Positions 1 to 11,795 of a DNA stretch of 20,019 bases are shown piece by piece. Each line of letters begins with the position of its first letter. The stretch's first letter is position 1. The DNA is from Schizochytrium sp. CCTCC M209059 (taxonomy: Eukaryota; Sar; Bigyra; Thraustochytrida; Thraustochytriidae). Made by a program: the position numbers and the translations under genes. Below the pieces are notes generated by a model. The model saw only the letters and a list, made by a program, of their open reading frames with translations. It searched no databases and was not told the DNA's origin. Where the stretch lies: the NCBI GenBank assembly GCA_000818945.1, contig KN805388.1, positions 163,423-183,441 on the forward strand, read 5' to 3'.

Positions 1-155
1 GGGGGGGGGGGCTGAAAGATCTGTGCGTACTTGCCGACGCGGAGGTTATCCCTATCCTGGAGGTCGTTTCGGTCTCAAGTAAGATGGAAATGAAGGCTCA
101 GACAAATGTCGCGAAGAATCGGTGTCTAGTGATCCCGCTTTTTGTAGATGGAGCA

Positions 156-421
156 GAGCGGGCAACGCAAGCAAATGAGAAGAGAAGGGGAGGCTGGGAA
201 GCAGCCTTCGCGGAACAGTCTCCGGAAATCTCAGGCTCTGGCATAGCTTTGATGACTTGATATGCTCTTCTGCCTCATGGTCACAAACACGAGTCGCGAA
301 AGATCATCGTCGTGTGTTCACACCATGCCCGTCCAGATTGATTTGAGCGAGCAACGCAAGCAATCGAGAAGAGGCCAGCCTGGAAAGCGGCCTTCGCGGA
401 ACTGTCTCCGAGAGTCTCAGC
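156..421. repeat. Diverged direct repeat, two copies about 190 nt apart
   Basis: Copy A (about 156-235) and copy B (about 345-421) share an ordered series of matches: GAGCGRGCAACGCAAGCAA at the start, GAGAAGAG, a GCCTTCGCGGAAC core, TCTCCG and TCTCAG at the end, with small indels between. The copies have the same order and orientation. They look like an old segmental duplication in non-coding DNA. No target-site duplication or coding potential marks them as a mobile element. Confidence 0.6.
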
Positions 422-549
422 TGCCGGCTTGGCGAAGTTGCCCTAGGCCTAGTCTTGAGAGAGCTGCTGCTGCAAACTTTTAATTTTTTTTCTTCCCTTC
501 CAAAGCAACGCGTGAGAAGACTGCCTGAACTATAACTTTAGCCTAAGCC

Positions 550-563
550 TAGGCCTAGGCCTA
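550..563. repeat. Overlapping TAGGCCTA palindromes
   Basis: Two overlapping copies of the 8-bp palindrome TAGGCCTA lie here, inside a longer CCTAGG/GGCCTA run (541-565). The same 8-mer recurs at 444-451, 1841-1848, 8119-8140 (three copies) and 17997-18004, always outside predicted coding sequence. Confidence 0.6.
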
Positions 564-675
564 GTAGTACTACGTACGTACGTACGGAAGAGCAGTCACA
601 TCAAAACCAGATATTCGCTTCGCACGCGGGGTCGCAGCAAAAGCAGACAAGAGGTGCTGCAGACTAGAGGATACC

Positions 676-1401
676 ATGATGTCTCAGACCGCGTCGAGGG
701 CTGCCGCACCAGGCCTGGCTCTCGCTGTCGCCGGTGCCGGCGTCCTGATGGCCTTGCGCAGTAAAGCAGCTGCCCGCGCAGCATCGAGTAGAAGTTTGGC
801 CTCAAAGTCGAGCGGGGACGGCCTCGTCGTCGATGCCAAGGGCGTGCGGCACGCGCCGTCCAGCCTGGACCACATCCGCGAGGCCACGACGAACGCTCTG
901 GAGCTCAAGATTTTGTCCGAGCTCGTCAATGTCGCCTTTTACGAGGGAGATGGCTTCATCTGGTCCCAAGGTCAGCGTTTCCGCGTCGGCACAGATGGTG
1001 CTGACGTGCGCAAAATGGTTGAGGGCACCGAGAGCACCGTACTCGTGTACGAAGATCCAGTCAACAAGCAGCTTCAGGGCTGCGTTCGCATCGACTGGGA
1101 CCAAAAGAAAGACGTTGGCCACTTTGCGATGGTCTCTGTGCCGCTCATGTACGGCGGTAGGGGCATCGGTTCGCTACTCGTGCAGGCAGCGCAACTCCAT
1201 CTAAAAAAGCAGCTGAGTCCTGCCGGTGAAATTGTCATGGATGTCATTAACATTCGCGACGACCTCTTGGGCTTTTATTCGCGTCGCGGATTCAAGCGCA
1301 TTGGCCCAGCCCCGCTTCCCGATGAGCTCAAGGACCGCGCCTGTCCCGAGTTCCGCCACGTTTGCTTTGAACTTATGAAGAAGAAGGTGGCAGACGTCTA
1401 G
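676..1401 (+). CDS. GNAT-family N-acetyltransferase with hydrophobic leader
   Basis: The 241-residue protein is predicted to transfer an acetyl group from acetyl-CoA to an amine or N-terminus. The GNAT core is visible. Residues 121-142 form the beta strands preceding motif A. Motif A is at 153-170, where GGRGIGSLL is the acetyl-CoA pyrophosphate-binding loop. The motif B region is at 187-210, with INIR then FYSRRGFKRIG, the usual N...FY...GF signature. The first Arg/Gln of the classical R/QxxGxG/A motif appears to be Gly160. Residues 12-27 are hydrophobic and followed by basic/Ser/Ala-rich sequence without acids to about residue 44, suggesting a mitochondrial presequence or signal anchor. Two adjacent ATGs (676, 679) are possible starts; the first is taken. 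Substrate cannot be inferred. No intron is needed. Confidence 0.85.
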   Translation: MMSQTASRAAAPGLALAVAGAGVLMALRSKAAARAASSRSLASKSSGDGLVVDAKGVRHAPSSLDHIREATTNALELKILSELVNVAFYEGDGFIWSQGQRFRVGTDGADVRKMVEGTESTVLVYEDPVNKQLQGCVRIDWDQKKDVGHFAMVSVPLMYGGRGIGSLLVQAAQLHLKKQLSPAGEIVMDVINIRDDLLGFYSRRGFKRIGPAPLPDELKDRACPEFRHVCFELMKKKVADV

Positions 1402-2329
1402 GCGCCGTAGACACATGCCTCGAGTCAGCCACCTTTTTCTCTTTGTGTGATCGTATTGAAAACCAAACCAAACCAAACCAAACCAAACCAAATCAAATAA
1501 AACCAAAACAAAATTCGTAATATTAAAAAAAAAAGTATTGCTGATTGGAAATCAACACGTTCTTGCGCATGTAGCTAGTTAAAGTCAACAGGCGAGCTCA
1601 AGCCTGAAGGAAACGCGATGAACGCACTTCTTTTCTCCAAATACGTCGAAACCAGGAAAAGGCCTCAGCACTTGCACAAATGATAATCTTATTTGTTAGC
1701 CCCAAACAAATCTTTGCACCAAAGCGAAATCCCTTGCGTCCTTCTACTGTCTCTAAACGAGCTCTCTTTGATTGTTTTTTTTTTTTTCTCATGTCTCGAT
1801 GCTTTCGAAGCTAAGAAATAGGACTTTTTTTTTGCGAAACTAGGCCTAGACGTTATTTAATCTCCATGGCAGTGATGAGTTTACCCCCCTCCAATCCAAA
1901 GCTATCTCATTGAGACACCATGTTGAGACGGAAAGGGCATACTTACTGCGCGCAGTATTCATTGCTGGACGCCCCAAACCCCTTCTCCTACAAAAAAAAA
2001 ATGCTGCCGCGGGGTGCCCAAAACAAATATTCGACAAGAGGCCTGCCTACTACCAAGAACATCCACGAGAACACTACCTGATTACTCTTACTTTCTTTTT
2101 TTCCAAAGCAAAGGCGTCGTTATTCGGGGCGAAGAGAGCAAGCCAGCTGGCAGACGAAGAAAAGCTTGAAAGAAATCGAGTGAGCGGGCAGGCGCGCGGC
2201 GCCGCCGGCAGCCACACCGAGAGACAGATACGGAGTGAAGCAGACAGAACTTAGGTAATTCTCTGTTCTATTTGAGAAAGAGAGCCGCGTCTGCTGCTGC
2301 TTCTGCTTCTTCTTCTTCTTCTTCGCACA
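1402..2329. other. Intergenic region between two co-oriented genes
   Basis: This 928-nt stretch holds the 3' flank of the acetyltransferase gene and the promoter/5' leader of the glycosyltransferase gene. It contains an AACCA pentamer tract (1461-1490), A- and T-homopolymers near 1525, 1769 and 1825, one TAGGCCTA (1841-1848), and a pyrimidine-rich CTG/CTT triplet stretch (about 2290-2323) just before the next start codon. An AAATAAA near 1494 could serve as a polyadenylation signal. A 114-codon frame at 1910-2254 (+) has no recognisable features. Confidence 0.55.
1461..1507. repeat. AACCA pentanucleotide tandem repeat
   Basis: About six consecutive AACCA units are followed by decayed units (AATCA, AATAA, AACCA, AAACA). 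It lies about 60 nt after the acetyltransferase stop codon, so probably in its 3' untranslated region. A related pentamer, GCCAA, is tandemly repeated at 7801-7843. Confidence 0.8.
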
Positions 2330-4708
2330 ATGGCTCGGTTGTCGTCGCAGGGCAAGACCATCGTTGGTTTTGCCGTGGTGCTCTTTGCCATGGGGCTTTT
2401 CCTAACTCGAATGGAGTGGGCGGTCATCAGTTCAAGCGAAGGCTCCTTCGAAGCCTTGAGCTCATTCAGTACTGCTGACCTGGTCGAGCAAAAAAGCTCC
2501 CTCTGCCGACCTGACGGCAGACAACACTATGTTCTTTGGCTGTACAACGCCGCGGCGTCCGGTGACGCAGTGTGCCCGGACGACACCGTCATCTGCGCGT
2601 ATGCGAGCTGTCGAGAAGCGTTTCCGCACAGTGCGAGCATCAATCTGCGCGAACTTGCTCGATTCTCCAAGTACGAGCGCTTCATCGCCCATCACGCCTT
2701 TCAGAAGATCAGGCTCGGCATGGATTTTCCGCATCACGTTCAGTCTATTGCAATTCTCCTCAAAGCAGCAGACTCTCCGTATGCCTGCGCGTGGACCTTG
2801 GGTGAGCCTAGGGCAGACGCTATATGCTCCGAGCAACTGGCCAACTTTACCGACTATGATCCAGAAGCCGACGATGTCGCCCCAATATTGCGGCCTACGT
2901 TCAACGTGGACATGCCCGAGTTCTATTCAGTTCTCGACTACGAAGAGCAGGTGCAAGCGCACCCAAATCTCGGCAACGCTGGAGATGAAATGCAAGTATT
3001 TGGGGGCAGTCAATTTTTTCCCTATGTCACCGACTTTATCGAGCGGGACAAGCACGTCCCTGAAAGCCGCGGGCATATATTTTTAAACGCATGGTGGGGG
3101 TACGACATTCCCTGGCTCTCAGATCTTGAGAACGTCAATCCTATTGCTGTCTCAATGCACGTGAGCGGTGCCGCGCAAAAAATGGTCCAGAAAAATATTG
3201 ATTGGTTCAAAAGCTACAATGCGCGCTACGGCGCGATTGGAGCGCGCGACACGGCCACGCACGCGTTCTTCCAAAGGATCGGCATTCGCTCGTACTTTAG
3301 CGCATGTATGACGCTCACCATCGACGTGGGGAGCCGTCACAACCCAAGCCGCTTTGGGGTCGTGCGCAATACCATCTATAATATCGACGCGCGAGGCGCG
3401 CCCTACCCCCCCCAAGCAACAGATCCAATCAAAAGGCTTCCACAAGGAGTTCAGTCCCTCAAGACCATCTGGCCTTTCAGAGTCAAGCGCTACGAATACG
3501 CGTACGGTCTTGCGACGCAATATGCAGAAAACGCCAAAGTGGTCATCACAAGTCGGATTCACTCCGCTCTCCCCGCCAATGCGCAGGGTGCATCGGTCAT
3601 TTTCGTGGACACCCCAAAGCTTCCGGGTGGCGGAGGCAATCGCACTGCTGGGCTTCTTGAGCTCTTTCACATCCACAAGGAAGGGGAACCCTGGAAATTT
3701 GACGTTAATCAAATGCCCGCGAATCCTGGTGTTCACAAGTCAGATCGCTATCGCGCAGCCTTTTGGAACACTTTTCGGCGCCGCTCCAAGATTTTTGGAG
3801 ACTCTGCGAGACTTTTTGGTTATATTCCTCTTTTACGTTTGGGCAAGGGCGTGCACTTCGAAAGCGAACCGCTTCACGATTCATTTCACTTTGTTTTCAA
3901 CGAGGACGCTGCTACAATCACATGGCGCATGGTACGTGCCGTCGAGTTTGTTCTTTACCATCATCCGAATGCTCGGGTCGTGATTTACAGCAACACGCTC
4001 TCCTCTACGCAGTCGCGCTTTGCAGTCCTGGCAGAAGCGGGCTACGATGTCTTTGTTGAGCCTTATGATGTCAATGCGCTTGCAGGACATGCAAATTTAG
4101 ATGCAAAAACACTTTCGCGTGTTCACGAGGTGCTCGATAAGATTCGGTCCAGCAAGTATGCACGCCTTCACGAGAGCCAACTTGTCCGTCTCCTTGCTCT
4201 TTACTCGCGGGGAGGCGTCTATCTCGACATGGATCGCTTCATTGTAACATCCTTCAAGCTCACCATTAACGATGTTTGGAATTCCGGTGCGGACCCGTTC
4301 GCGGCATTGATCTTCCAAGCGGGCTCCAAAGTTCTCGAGACACTCATCAAGGAATATCTGGCTGTTTATCGGCCTGACTGCATGTCTTGTGCAGGCAAGC
4401 AAGCGTTCGACCGGACGTCATCGCGCCATCGGGCTGCTTCAGATGCCAACGCTAAAGTTCCTGAAAAGTTCAGTCCTTTGAACGCAGCCGATGTCAAGCG
4501 CTGCTTTACCGCCAAAGAACCTTCACCGGGGCGAAAGCTTGCTGACACAGTTTTGGCCGTCAACATTGACGCCATCAGTACGAAGCAGTACAAGAGCACT
4601 TTGCAGGGGTCGTTTTGCGACTATCTTTTCCACAAGTATTGCGTTCTCTGCGATGAAGTGCGAACGTCTGCGTCTTCTCTTGAAGCGATATCAGTCTATC
4701 CGGCCTAG
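2330..4708 (+). CDS. Bifunctional type II membrane protein: polysaccharide pyruvyl transferase-like plus DXD glycosyltransferase
   Basis: The 792-residue protein has one N-terminal membrane anchor (about 11-27, preceded by basic residues), typical of a Golgi/ER type II enzyme with a lumenal catalytic part. Residues about 190-460 resemble the polysaccharide pyruvyl transferase family: LGNAGDE near 214, a block with GAIGARDTATHAFF (about 302-315), and VITSRIHSALPA near 404 followed by a Gly-rich loop. Residues about 515-680 resemble the Gly_transf_sug/alpha-1,4-glycosyltransferase family: conserved LVRLLALYSRGGVYLDMD with the DXD metal/nucleotide-sugar motif at Asp633-Asp635. The function is probably modification of a cell-surface or wall glycan; the actual sugars are unknown. 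The start ATG follows a pyrimidine-rich leader and no intron is needed. The order of domains in one polypeptide is unusual. The pyruvyl transferase-like half may be a non-pyruvylating relative. Confidence 0.8.
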   Translation: MARLSSQGKTIVGFAVVLFAMGLFLTRMEWAVISSSEGSFEALSSFSTADLVEQKSSLCRPDGRQHYVLWLYNAAASGDAVCPDDTVICAYASCREAFPHSASINLRELARFSKYERFIAHHAFQKIRLGMDFPHHVQSIAILLKAADSPYACAWTLGEPRADAICSEQLANFTDYDPEADDVAPILRPTFNVDMPEFYSVLDYEEQVQAHPNLGNAGDEMQVFGGSQFFPYVTDFIERDKHVPESRGHIFLNAWWGYDIPWLSDLENVNPIAVSMHVSGAAQKMVQKNIDWFKSYNARYGAIGARDTATHAFFQRIGIRSYFSACMTLTIDVGSRHNPSRFGVVRNTIYNIDARGAPYPPQATDPIKRLPQGVQSLKTIWPFRVKRYEYAYGLATQYAENAKVVITSRIHSALPANAQGASVIFVDTPKLPGGGGNRTAGLLELFHIHKEGEPWKFDVNQMPANPGVHKSDRYRAAFWNTFRRRSKIFGDSARLFGYIPLLRLGKGVHFESEPLHDSFHFVFNEDAATITWRMVRAVEFVLYHHPNARVVIYSNTLSSTQSRFAVLAEAGYDVFVEPYDVNALAGHANLDAKTLSRVHEVLDKIRSSKYARLHESQLVRLLALYSRGGVYLDMDRFIVTSFKLTINDVWNSGADPFAALIFQAGSKVLETLIKEYLAVYRPDCMSCAGKQAFDRTSSRHRAASDANAKVPEKFSPLNAADVKRCFTAKEPSPGRKLADTVLAVNIDAISTKQYKSTLQGSFCDYLFHKYCVLCDEVRTSASSLEAISVYPA

Positions 4709-5000
4709 GTCCGATGTTATAGGTAACAGCAATCTCTTCCGTCTTTTTCCCCATGGATTTCACAAAGGAAAACCAAAAAGGACTTGAGAAAACGGCTCAT
4801 TTCCCCCCGATCAGGCAGAGCGATAAAGTGTTTTGGTCGGGAGCCATCTTCAACATCTTTAGAAACGAATGGACACTACTGCCTGGCAGGGTTTCTGACG
4901 CGCTAGTTTTAGACTTCCCCAAAATGGAAAGGATACTTTGAAGAGATCTTCAACAACTTTAGACAGACTAGCATGGATGGACACTATCATCTGGCAAGGT
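4709..5000. other. Convergent intergenic region with imperfect tandem repeat
   Basis: This region separates the stop codons of two convergent genes. It carries an imperfect tandem repeat whose second copy continues into the 3' end of the BBS9 coding sequence (see the repeat entry). No gene is seen. Confidence 0.6.
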
Positions 5001-5029
5001 CTATGAGGCACTAATCTTGGACTCGCCCG
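4845..5029. repeat. Imperfect tandem duplication overlapping the BBS9 3' end
   Basis: Copy 1 (about 4845-4920) and copy 2 (about 4944-5029) share, in order: ATCTTCAACA, CTTTAGA, ATGGACACTA, CTGGCARGGT, then a GAxGCxCTA block, TTxGACT and CCC. Copy 2 includes the BBS9 stop codon (5001-5003, minus strand) and its last nine or so codons. Copy 1 lies downstream, so it is best read as a decayed duplicate of the gene end. Confidence 0.65.
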
Positions 5030-7748
5030 GACTCAATGTGGCCGCAGACGCTGGTCTGGCACCTTTGGATAGTCGATCAAAAAGCATGGCGAGCCGCTTG
5101 CGAACCTTGGAAGTGTCGGGCGCAAGCGTCGGCTGTGTAAGTCCTCCTGCAGCCGCAATGTCTTTGGGATTCTTGGCTAGCGTCGTGCGGAGCAAGTGGG
5201 TGATAGAAAGGTCAACTGTTTCCTCCCAACCCATGGTGTCGCCATCGCAAGTCCAGACATTTACCGGGACGTGAGAGTGCAGGGCCTCCATGTCGTCCCT
5301 GTCGAGATCGTACTTGTAGCCTGTAAGTTGCAAAAGGAGGCCTAATGTAGAAGACAATCGCTGCGCGGCAACATGGCGCGCAATCTTGGCCTCTGCAAGG
5401 GCGCTCACCGTGGCCATGATTTGATCGTGCGTGACTTGTAAAAGCGCGTCGAGCCCGCGCAAAGCTGGCGCATTCTTGTCCTTGTACCGCGAAAGTAACC
5501 TTTTCTGAATGAGTCGGTATTGGTGCGCTCGGTCATTCAATTCTGAGGCAGCGTCTGCGAGCGCCACACGGGCGGCATGATGCTCGTCAACAGCAGCGTA
5601 GAGACCCGCAAGAGGGAGGCTTTCTGACACTGTGAGCTCCAAAATGTCGCCAAACTTGCGTTGAAGCAAATGCTCAAACTCGCTTGCGAGCAGGCTGAGA
5701 TGCGCGAGTGAGGTGCCTTGGATGCGGTATCTGCCTCCAGACTTGGACGCTAGCACAGTCGCATTGGCTCCATCCAAAAACTCTACGCTCAAAACATTTG
5801 AAGAGGCTCCCGTTACGGAAGCAACCATCTCTCGATCAAGACCCGGCTGGCGGAGAAGTTCGTCAAAAAGAACCGGAAGACGCGTTGGCTCGAGATTGGT
5901 GTCAATCGTAATTTTACTCGCACTGTTCTTGATCGAAGTGCGCGGCCTTGCTGCAAGAAAGAAGGGTAATCGGAACGGCGTAGAAACAGAACGCACTCGC
6001 CCGTCCTTGACTTTATAGGTGCACACGACCTTGGCCGCTAAGGAAGCAACAGGAATGATCGCCTTGACACGGACTGGAATGTGCAAAATGGCTGGTGTCC
6101 GGCCTCGACCACCCGTGCCTTCGAGTCCGGCCAAAGATTCCAAGAGAACCGAGTCATCCGCCGCGACAAAGGCATTGTCCATGTGCAAGGTGACCTGCAC
6201 TGCCTTGAGATTCTCAAAGCTTCGGTTCGAAATGTGCAATTTGAGCGTGACCTGCATGACCTGTCCATCCGGCCGGTAGCCGTATTCGCGCGCCATATCT
6301 TCGGATTCTGCGAGCGCAGCATCGGTGGTGCTCAGGTCATCGAGTGTCTCTGGTGTCTCGACAAGGACCAGCAGCTCCGTGCGAGCGGTGTCTGAACCAT
6401 TTACAGGGGCATTCTCTTTGTCTTCAAGCTCGCGATGCAAATTGCGAATTCTCTCGAGAAGCTGTTGGTGCGCGCGATCCATTTCATCGTAAGCCATCTC
6501 TTCTGCGCGCTGCACCTCTTCCGCCGCGGCTTCAAAGTTGGATGCCTTTTTCTCCTCGTCTAATTTCGTCTCATTGGCGCTGGGGCCCTTTTCCTTTGTA
6601 AAAGTCTTTCTCTTTGCACGCCGAGGCGCGAGAACTGACTTTGAAGTCTCGGTGCCGAGATGAGACACAACGAGCTTACCGTCGTCAGACATGGAAACAA
6701 TCATGCCCTGAACGCCTTCCACAGGCGCCACAGACAGGGACACGGGAACATGCGCAGTCATTCCCGCACTCCACACGGTCCCGAGCTCGCGCAGAACGGT
6801 GAGTTGGCCTGCCTCGGAGCACAACAAGAGATTGCTCTTGTTGTCGCTCTGCTGTTCGTCGACAGGCGGGACCAGCGCGAAGCTCATGGGATTGCAGCCA
6901 ATCTCGAGTTTTACATGCATTCGGACGCCACCGCGCTCAGTAAGGCAAAAGATTGATCGATCACAAAGAACGATAATGTCGAGCTGCGCATCGCCCAGAC
7001 CTCCGGAGACCCGACCACATTGCAGGTCGAGAATTTGTTCGCCGGCTGTAAACGTCCAGTCCGTCTGCACAGCCGCCTTGGCGCCCGTAACGCGTGAAGT
7101 TGATGCACCAAGCATTTGATACTTGTAGCAATCGATCTGAAATTGCGAGTTGCACACGAGAAAGGCATCCAATTTCCGCACATAGAGCATGGGTCCAGGT
7201 AGGAGCACATCATTCAACTGCCGGATGAAAGCAAAGCTCTCTTGCTCGAAAACGTGAAGTTGCCCATCCAACGACTGCACAGCGATAAAGTCTTTGTTCC
7301 GTACACCGCCAAAGGGCCCGTAAACGAAATTTGCGGCCGAAAAATGCTCGCCGCCATCGCCAAGCTGATGCGCATACTGTTTCTCTAGCAAAAGCATGTC
7401 TTGCGAGCGACGCACGAGGCGATAGACCACAAGTTCGCGGGGGTGAAGCACCGCGAGGGTCAGCTCATCAGCTGCATGCGAGACAAATCGGCCGCAGGCA
7501 AGCCGCAGAATGGGCGCGTCGAGGATGACCTCGAGCAAGAGGTCTTCTGCTGTGTACTTTGCCAAACGCGGCTCATAAACTCGAAGCACGCCATTGAGGC
7601 TTCCCGTGGCTACCTGGACAGAATCCTTTTGCGCGTCTTGCCCGCTACATACAAAGTGTCCTACGCAAAATGCGCGACTATCAAACTCCTCCTCTTCTGA
7701 CGCGCCCAGTTCGCACCTCCAGTTCTCGCGCACAGAGAAGACTGCCAT
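5001..7748 (-). CDS. BBS9: BBS9 / PTHB1, BBSome core subunit
   Basis: This 915-residue protein matches PTHB1, a core subunit of the BBSome coat that moves membrane cargo in and out of cilia. It is close to the length I recall for animal orthologues (just under 900). Residues 1-390 form the N-terminal beta-propeller, with family blocks such as AEDLLLEV (68-74), LAVLHPRELVVY (98-109) and YGPFGGVRNKDF...FEQESFAF (143-174). A charged, probably coiled insertion (about 390-470) precedes the ear/platform half, which contains the SKITIDTN block. The C-terminal helical part includes GWEETVDLSITHLL and a LFDRLSKGARP block near the end. The start is the first ATG, at 7748 (MAVFSVRENW), aligning with the family N-terminus; further upstream the frame runs only into a non-ATG GCCAA repeat. 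No introns. The stop lies in a small duplicated segment. Confidence 0.95.
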   Translation of the reverse strand: MAVFSVRENWRCELGASEEEEFDSRAFCVGHFVCSGQDAQKDSVQVATGSLNGVLRVYEPRLAKYTAEDLLLEVILDAPILRLACGRFVSHAADELTLAVLHPRELVVYRLVRRSQDMLLLEKQYAHQLGDGGEHFSAANFVYGPFGGVRNKDFIAVQSLDGQLHVFEQESFAFIRQLNDVLLPGPMLYVRKLDAFLVCNSQFQIDCYKYQMLGASTSRVTGAKAAVQTDWTFTAGEQILDLQCGRVSGGLGDAQLDIIVLCDRSIFCLTERGGVRMHVKLEIGCNPMSFALVPPVDEQQSDNKSNLLLCSEAGQLTVLRELGTVWSAGMTAHVPVSLSVAPVEGVQGMIVSMSDDGKLVVSHLGTETSKSVLAPRRAKRKTFTKEKGPSANETKLDEEKKASNFEAAAEEVQRAEEMAYDEMDRAHQQLLERIRNLHRELEDKENAPVNGSDTARTELLVLVETPETLDDLSTTDAALAESEDMAREYGYRPDGQVMQVTLKLHISNRSFENLKAVQVTLHMDNAFVAADDSVLLESLAGLEGTGGRGRTPAILHIPVRVKAIIPVASLAAKVVCTYKVKDGRVRSVSTPFRLPFFLAARPRTSIKNSASKITIDTNLEPTRLPVLFDELLRQPGLDREMVASVTGASSNVLSVEFLDGANATVLASKSGGRYRIQGTSLAHLSLLASEFEHLLQRKFGDILELTVSESLPLAGLYAAVDEHHAARVALADAASELNDRAHQYRLIQKRLLSRYKDKNAPALRGLDALLQVTHDQIMATVSALAEAKIARHVAAQRLSSTLGLLLQLTGYKYDLDRDDMEALHSHVPVNVWTCDGDTMGWEETVDLSITHLLRTTLAKNPKDIAAAGGLTQPTLAPDTSKVRKRLAMLFDRLSKGARPASAATLSPGESKISAS

Positions 7749-7800
7749 TGTTTTTACGCGTCGCCGCCTGCGAGACCGTTTACTTTTGCTGCAAAGCCAC

Positions 7801-7843
7801 GCCAAGCCAAGCCAGGCCAGGCCGAGCCAAGTCAAGCCAAGCC
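7801..7843. repeat. GCCAA pentanucleotide tandem repeat upstream of BBS9
   Basis: About eight 5-nt units (GCCAA, GCCAG, GCCGA, GTCAA variants) lie 53-95 nt upstream of the BBS9 start codon, in its presumed 5' leader or promoter. Unit length and sequence resemble the AACCA tract after the acetyltransferase gene. Confidence 0.8.
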
Positions 7844-7979
7844 GCGCTTCGCTTCGACTATCGTTTGGGCTAGCTCACCGGATTCGTCTTATGGACGCAG
7901 ATGACCGTTTCTCGAGCAGACAGGCCCAAGATGGCAACTTCTTCTGCCTGTAGAAGGCAGAAAAATGGCATTATTTTTT

Positions 7980-7997
7980 GGGGGGGGGGGGGGGGGG
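7980..7997. repeat. Homopolymer run of 18 G
   Basis: Eighteen consecutive G residues follow a T-rich stretch. Such runs can form G-quadruplex-type structures and are prone to sequencing length error. The window also begins with 11 G and ends in G-rich sequence. Confidence 0.9.
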
Positions 7998-8118
7998 CGC
8001 CGGAAAACATAGCCTAGGTATCGAGCAAGTCAATACAACGTTAACCACCTGTTTGGGCGATTCTGGGCTCGAGCCTGTGCTCCGAGCGTATGGCTAAAAT
8101 TGTCTTGTCCGATTAAAT

Positions 8119-8140
8119 TAGGCCTAGGCCTATAGGCCTA
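8119..8140. repeat. Cluster of three TAGGCCTA palindromes
   Basis: Copies occur at 8119-8126, 8125-8132 (overlapping by two bases) and 8133-8140, in the intergenic DNA between RhoGEF and BBS9. This is the densest cluster of the motif in the window. Confidence 0.75.
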
Positions 8141-8363
8141 CCTACATGGATTTTTTTTTTATTCGTAACGGCTCTCTTTCATCATAAGAACTTTCTCATA
8201 TGGACCTTGCTTGGCGTTGGAATCGCCTTGCCTAGTATTAATAAGTAGTCCTTTAGGGGCCACTTTCGGCCGGGGCTCACAGCCAGGCTGCTGTGACGAT
8301 GGAAAAAGAAATGAGAACGCAGAGACACCAAGTATACTATCTCATCATGATAATTAAACATTG

Positions 8364-11385
<3,022 letters not shown>

Positions 11386-11795
11386 GATTTCACAAGGTTT
11401 GGCCGCCGCTCGTGGCTTTCAATCTGCTGCAGCTGGAAAGAGAGGTCGGCATGCCAATCTGCCGGTCTCTCTGCCTCCGACTAGGTCTGCGTCATCTCCG
11501 AAATGCAAAGCTTTGGGTCTTGCTGAGTTCCGGGCGACCTGCAGCGCCCCATGGGCGTCCAGGCTTGCTCGCGCGACATCCGGCGGACAATCCAAATTGT
11601 CCCCGATCCAATTTTTCCCATTCGTTCTTTTTTTTTTTTTTTTTTTTTTTTGCCACAGTTTAGGTTTGATGCACAGGAGCCGCCCATTCCATGCAATGGC
11701 TAACGGTGCTTTGGTACAGATGGCCGAGTTCTTTACTTGGGGTCTATACGTACAGACGAAAACTAATTAACTCAATTAGGCTTTCTTTACTTGGC
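11386..11795. other. Intergenic region upstream of the RhoGEF gene
   Basis: This 410-nt gap between two minus-strand genes must hold the RhoGEF promoter and 5' leader and the 3' flank of the IQ/coiled-coil gene. Its only conspicuous feature is a run of 24 T on the plus strand (11628-11651). Frames crossing it show no domain. Confidence 0.55.
11628..11651. repeat. Homopolymer run of 24 T
   Basis: Twenty-four T residues on the plus strand (poly-A on the minus strand), lying 243-266 nt upstream of the RhoGEF start codon. Poly(dA:dT) tracts often exclude nucleosomes in promoters; that role here is only inferred. Confidence 0.9.

Larger units (their letters stand above)
1..675. other. Left intergenic region, no convincing gene
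   Basis: No reading frame here shows a recognisable domain; the longest (262-483, +) is low-complexity and overlaps a repeat. The stretch opens with an 11-base G run, carries a diverged direct repeat (156-235 and 345-421), three copies of the palindrome TAGGCCTA (444-451, 550-557, 556-563) and an alternating ACGT tract near 571-586. The last part presumably contains the promoter and 5' leader of the acetyltransferase gene starting at 676, but no core promoter element can be assigned. Confidence 0.6.
7749..8363. other. Intergenic region upstream of BBS9
   Basis: This stretch lies between two minus-strand genes, so it holds the BBS9 promoter and the 3' flank of the RhoGEF gene. It contains the GCCAA pentamer tract (7801-7843), an 18-base G run (7980-7997) and three TAGGCCTA palindromes (8119-8140). 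No coding frame is convincing. Confidence 0.6.

Noticed and set aside
1910..2254. 114-codon plus-strand ORF before the glycosyltransferase gene
   Set aside because: No recognisable features, and it spans homopolymers and likely leader sequence.
7749..7835. Extension of BBS9 upstream to a TTG start
   Set aside because: The extension translates the GCCAA pentamer repeat and lacks an ATG; the family N-terminus aligns with the ATG at 7748.
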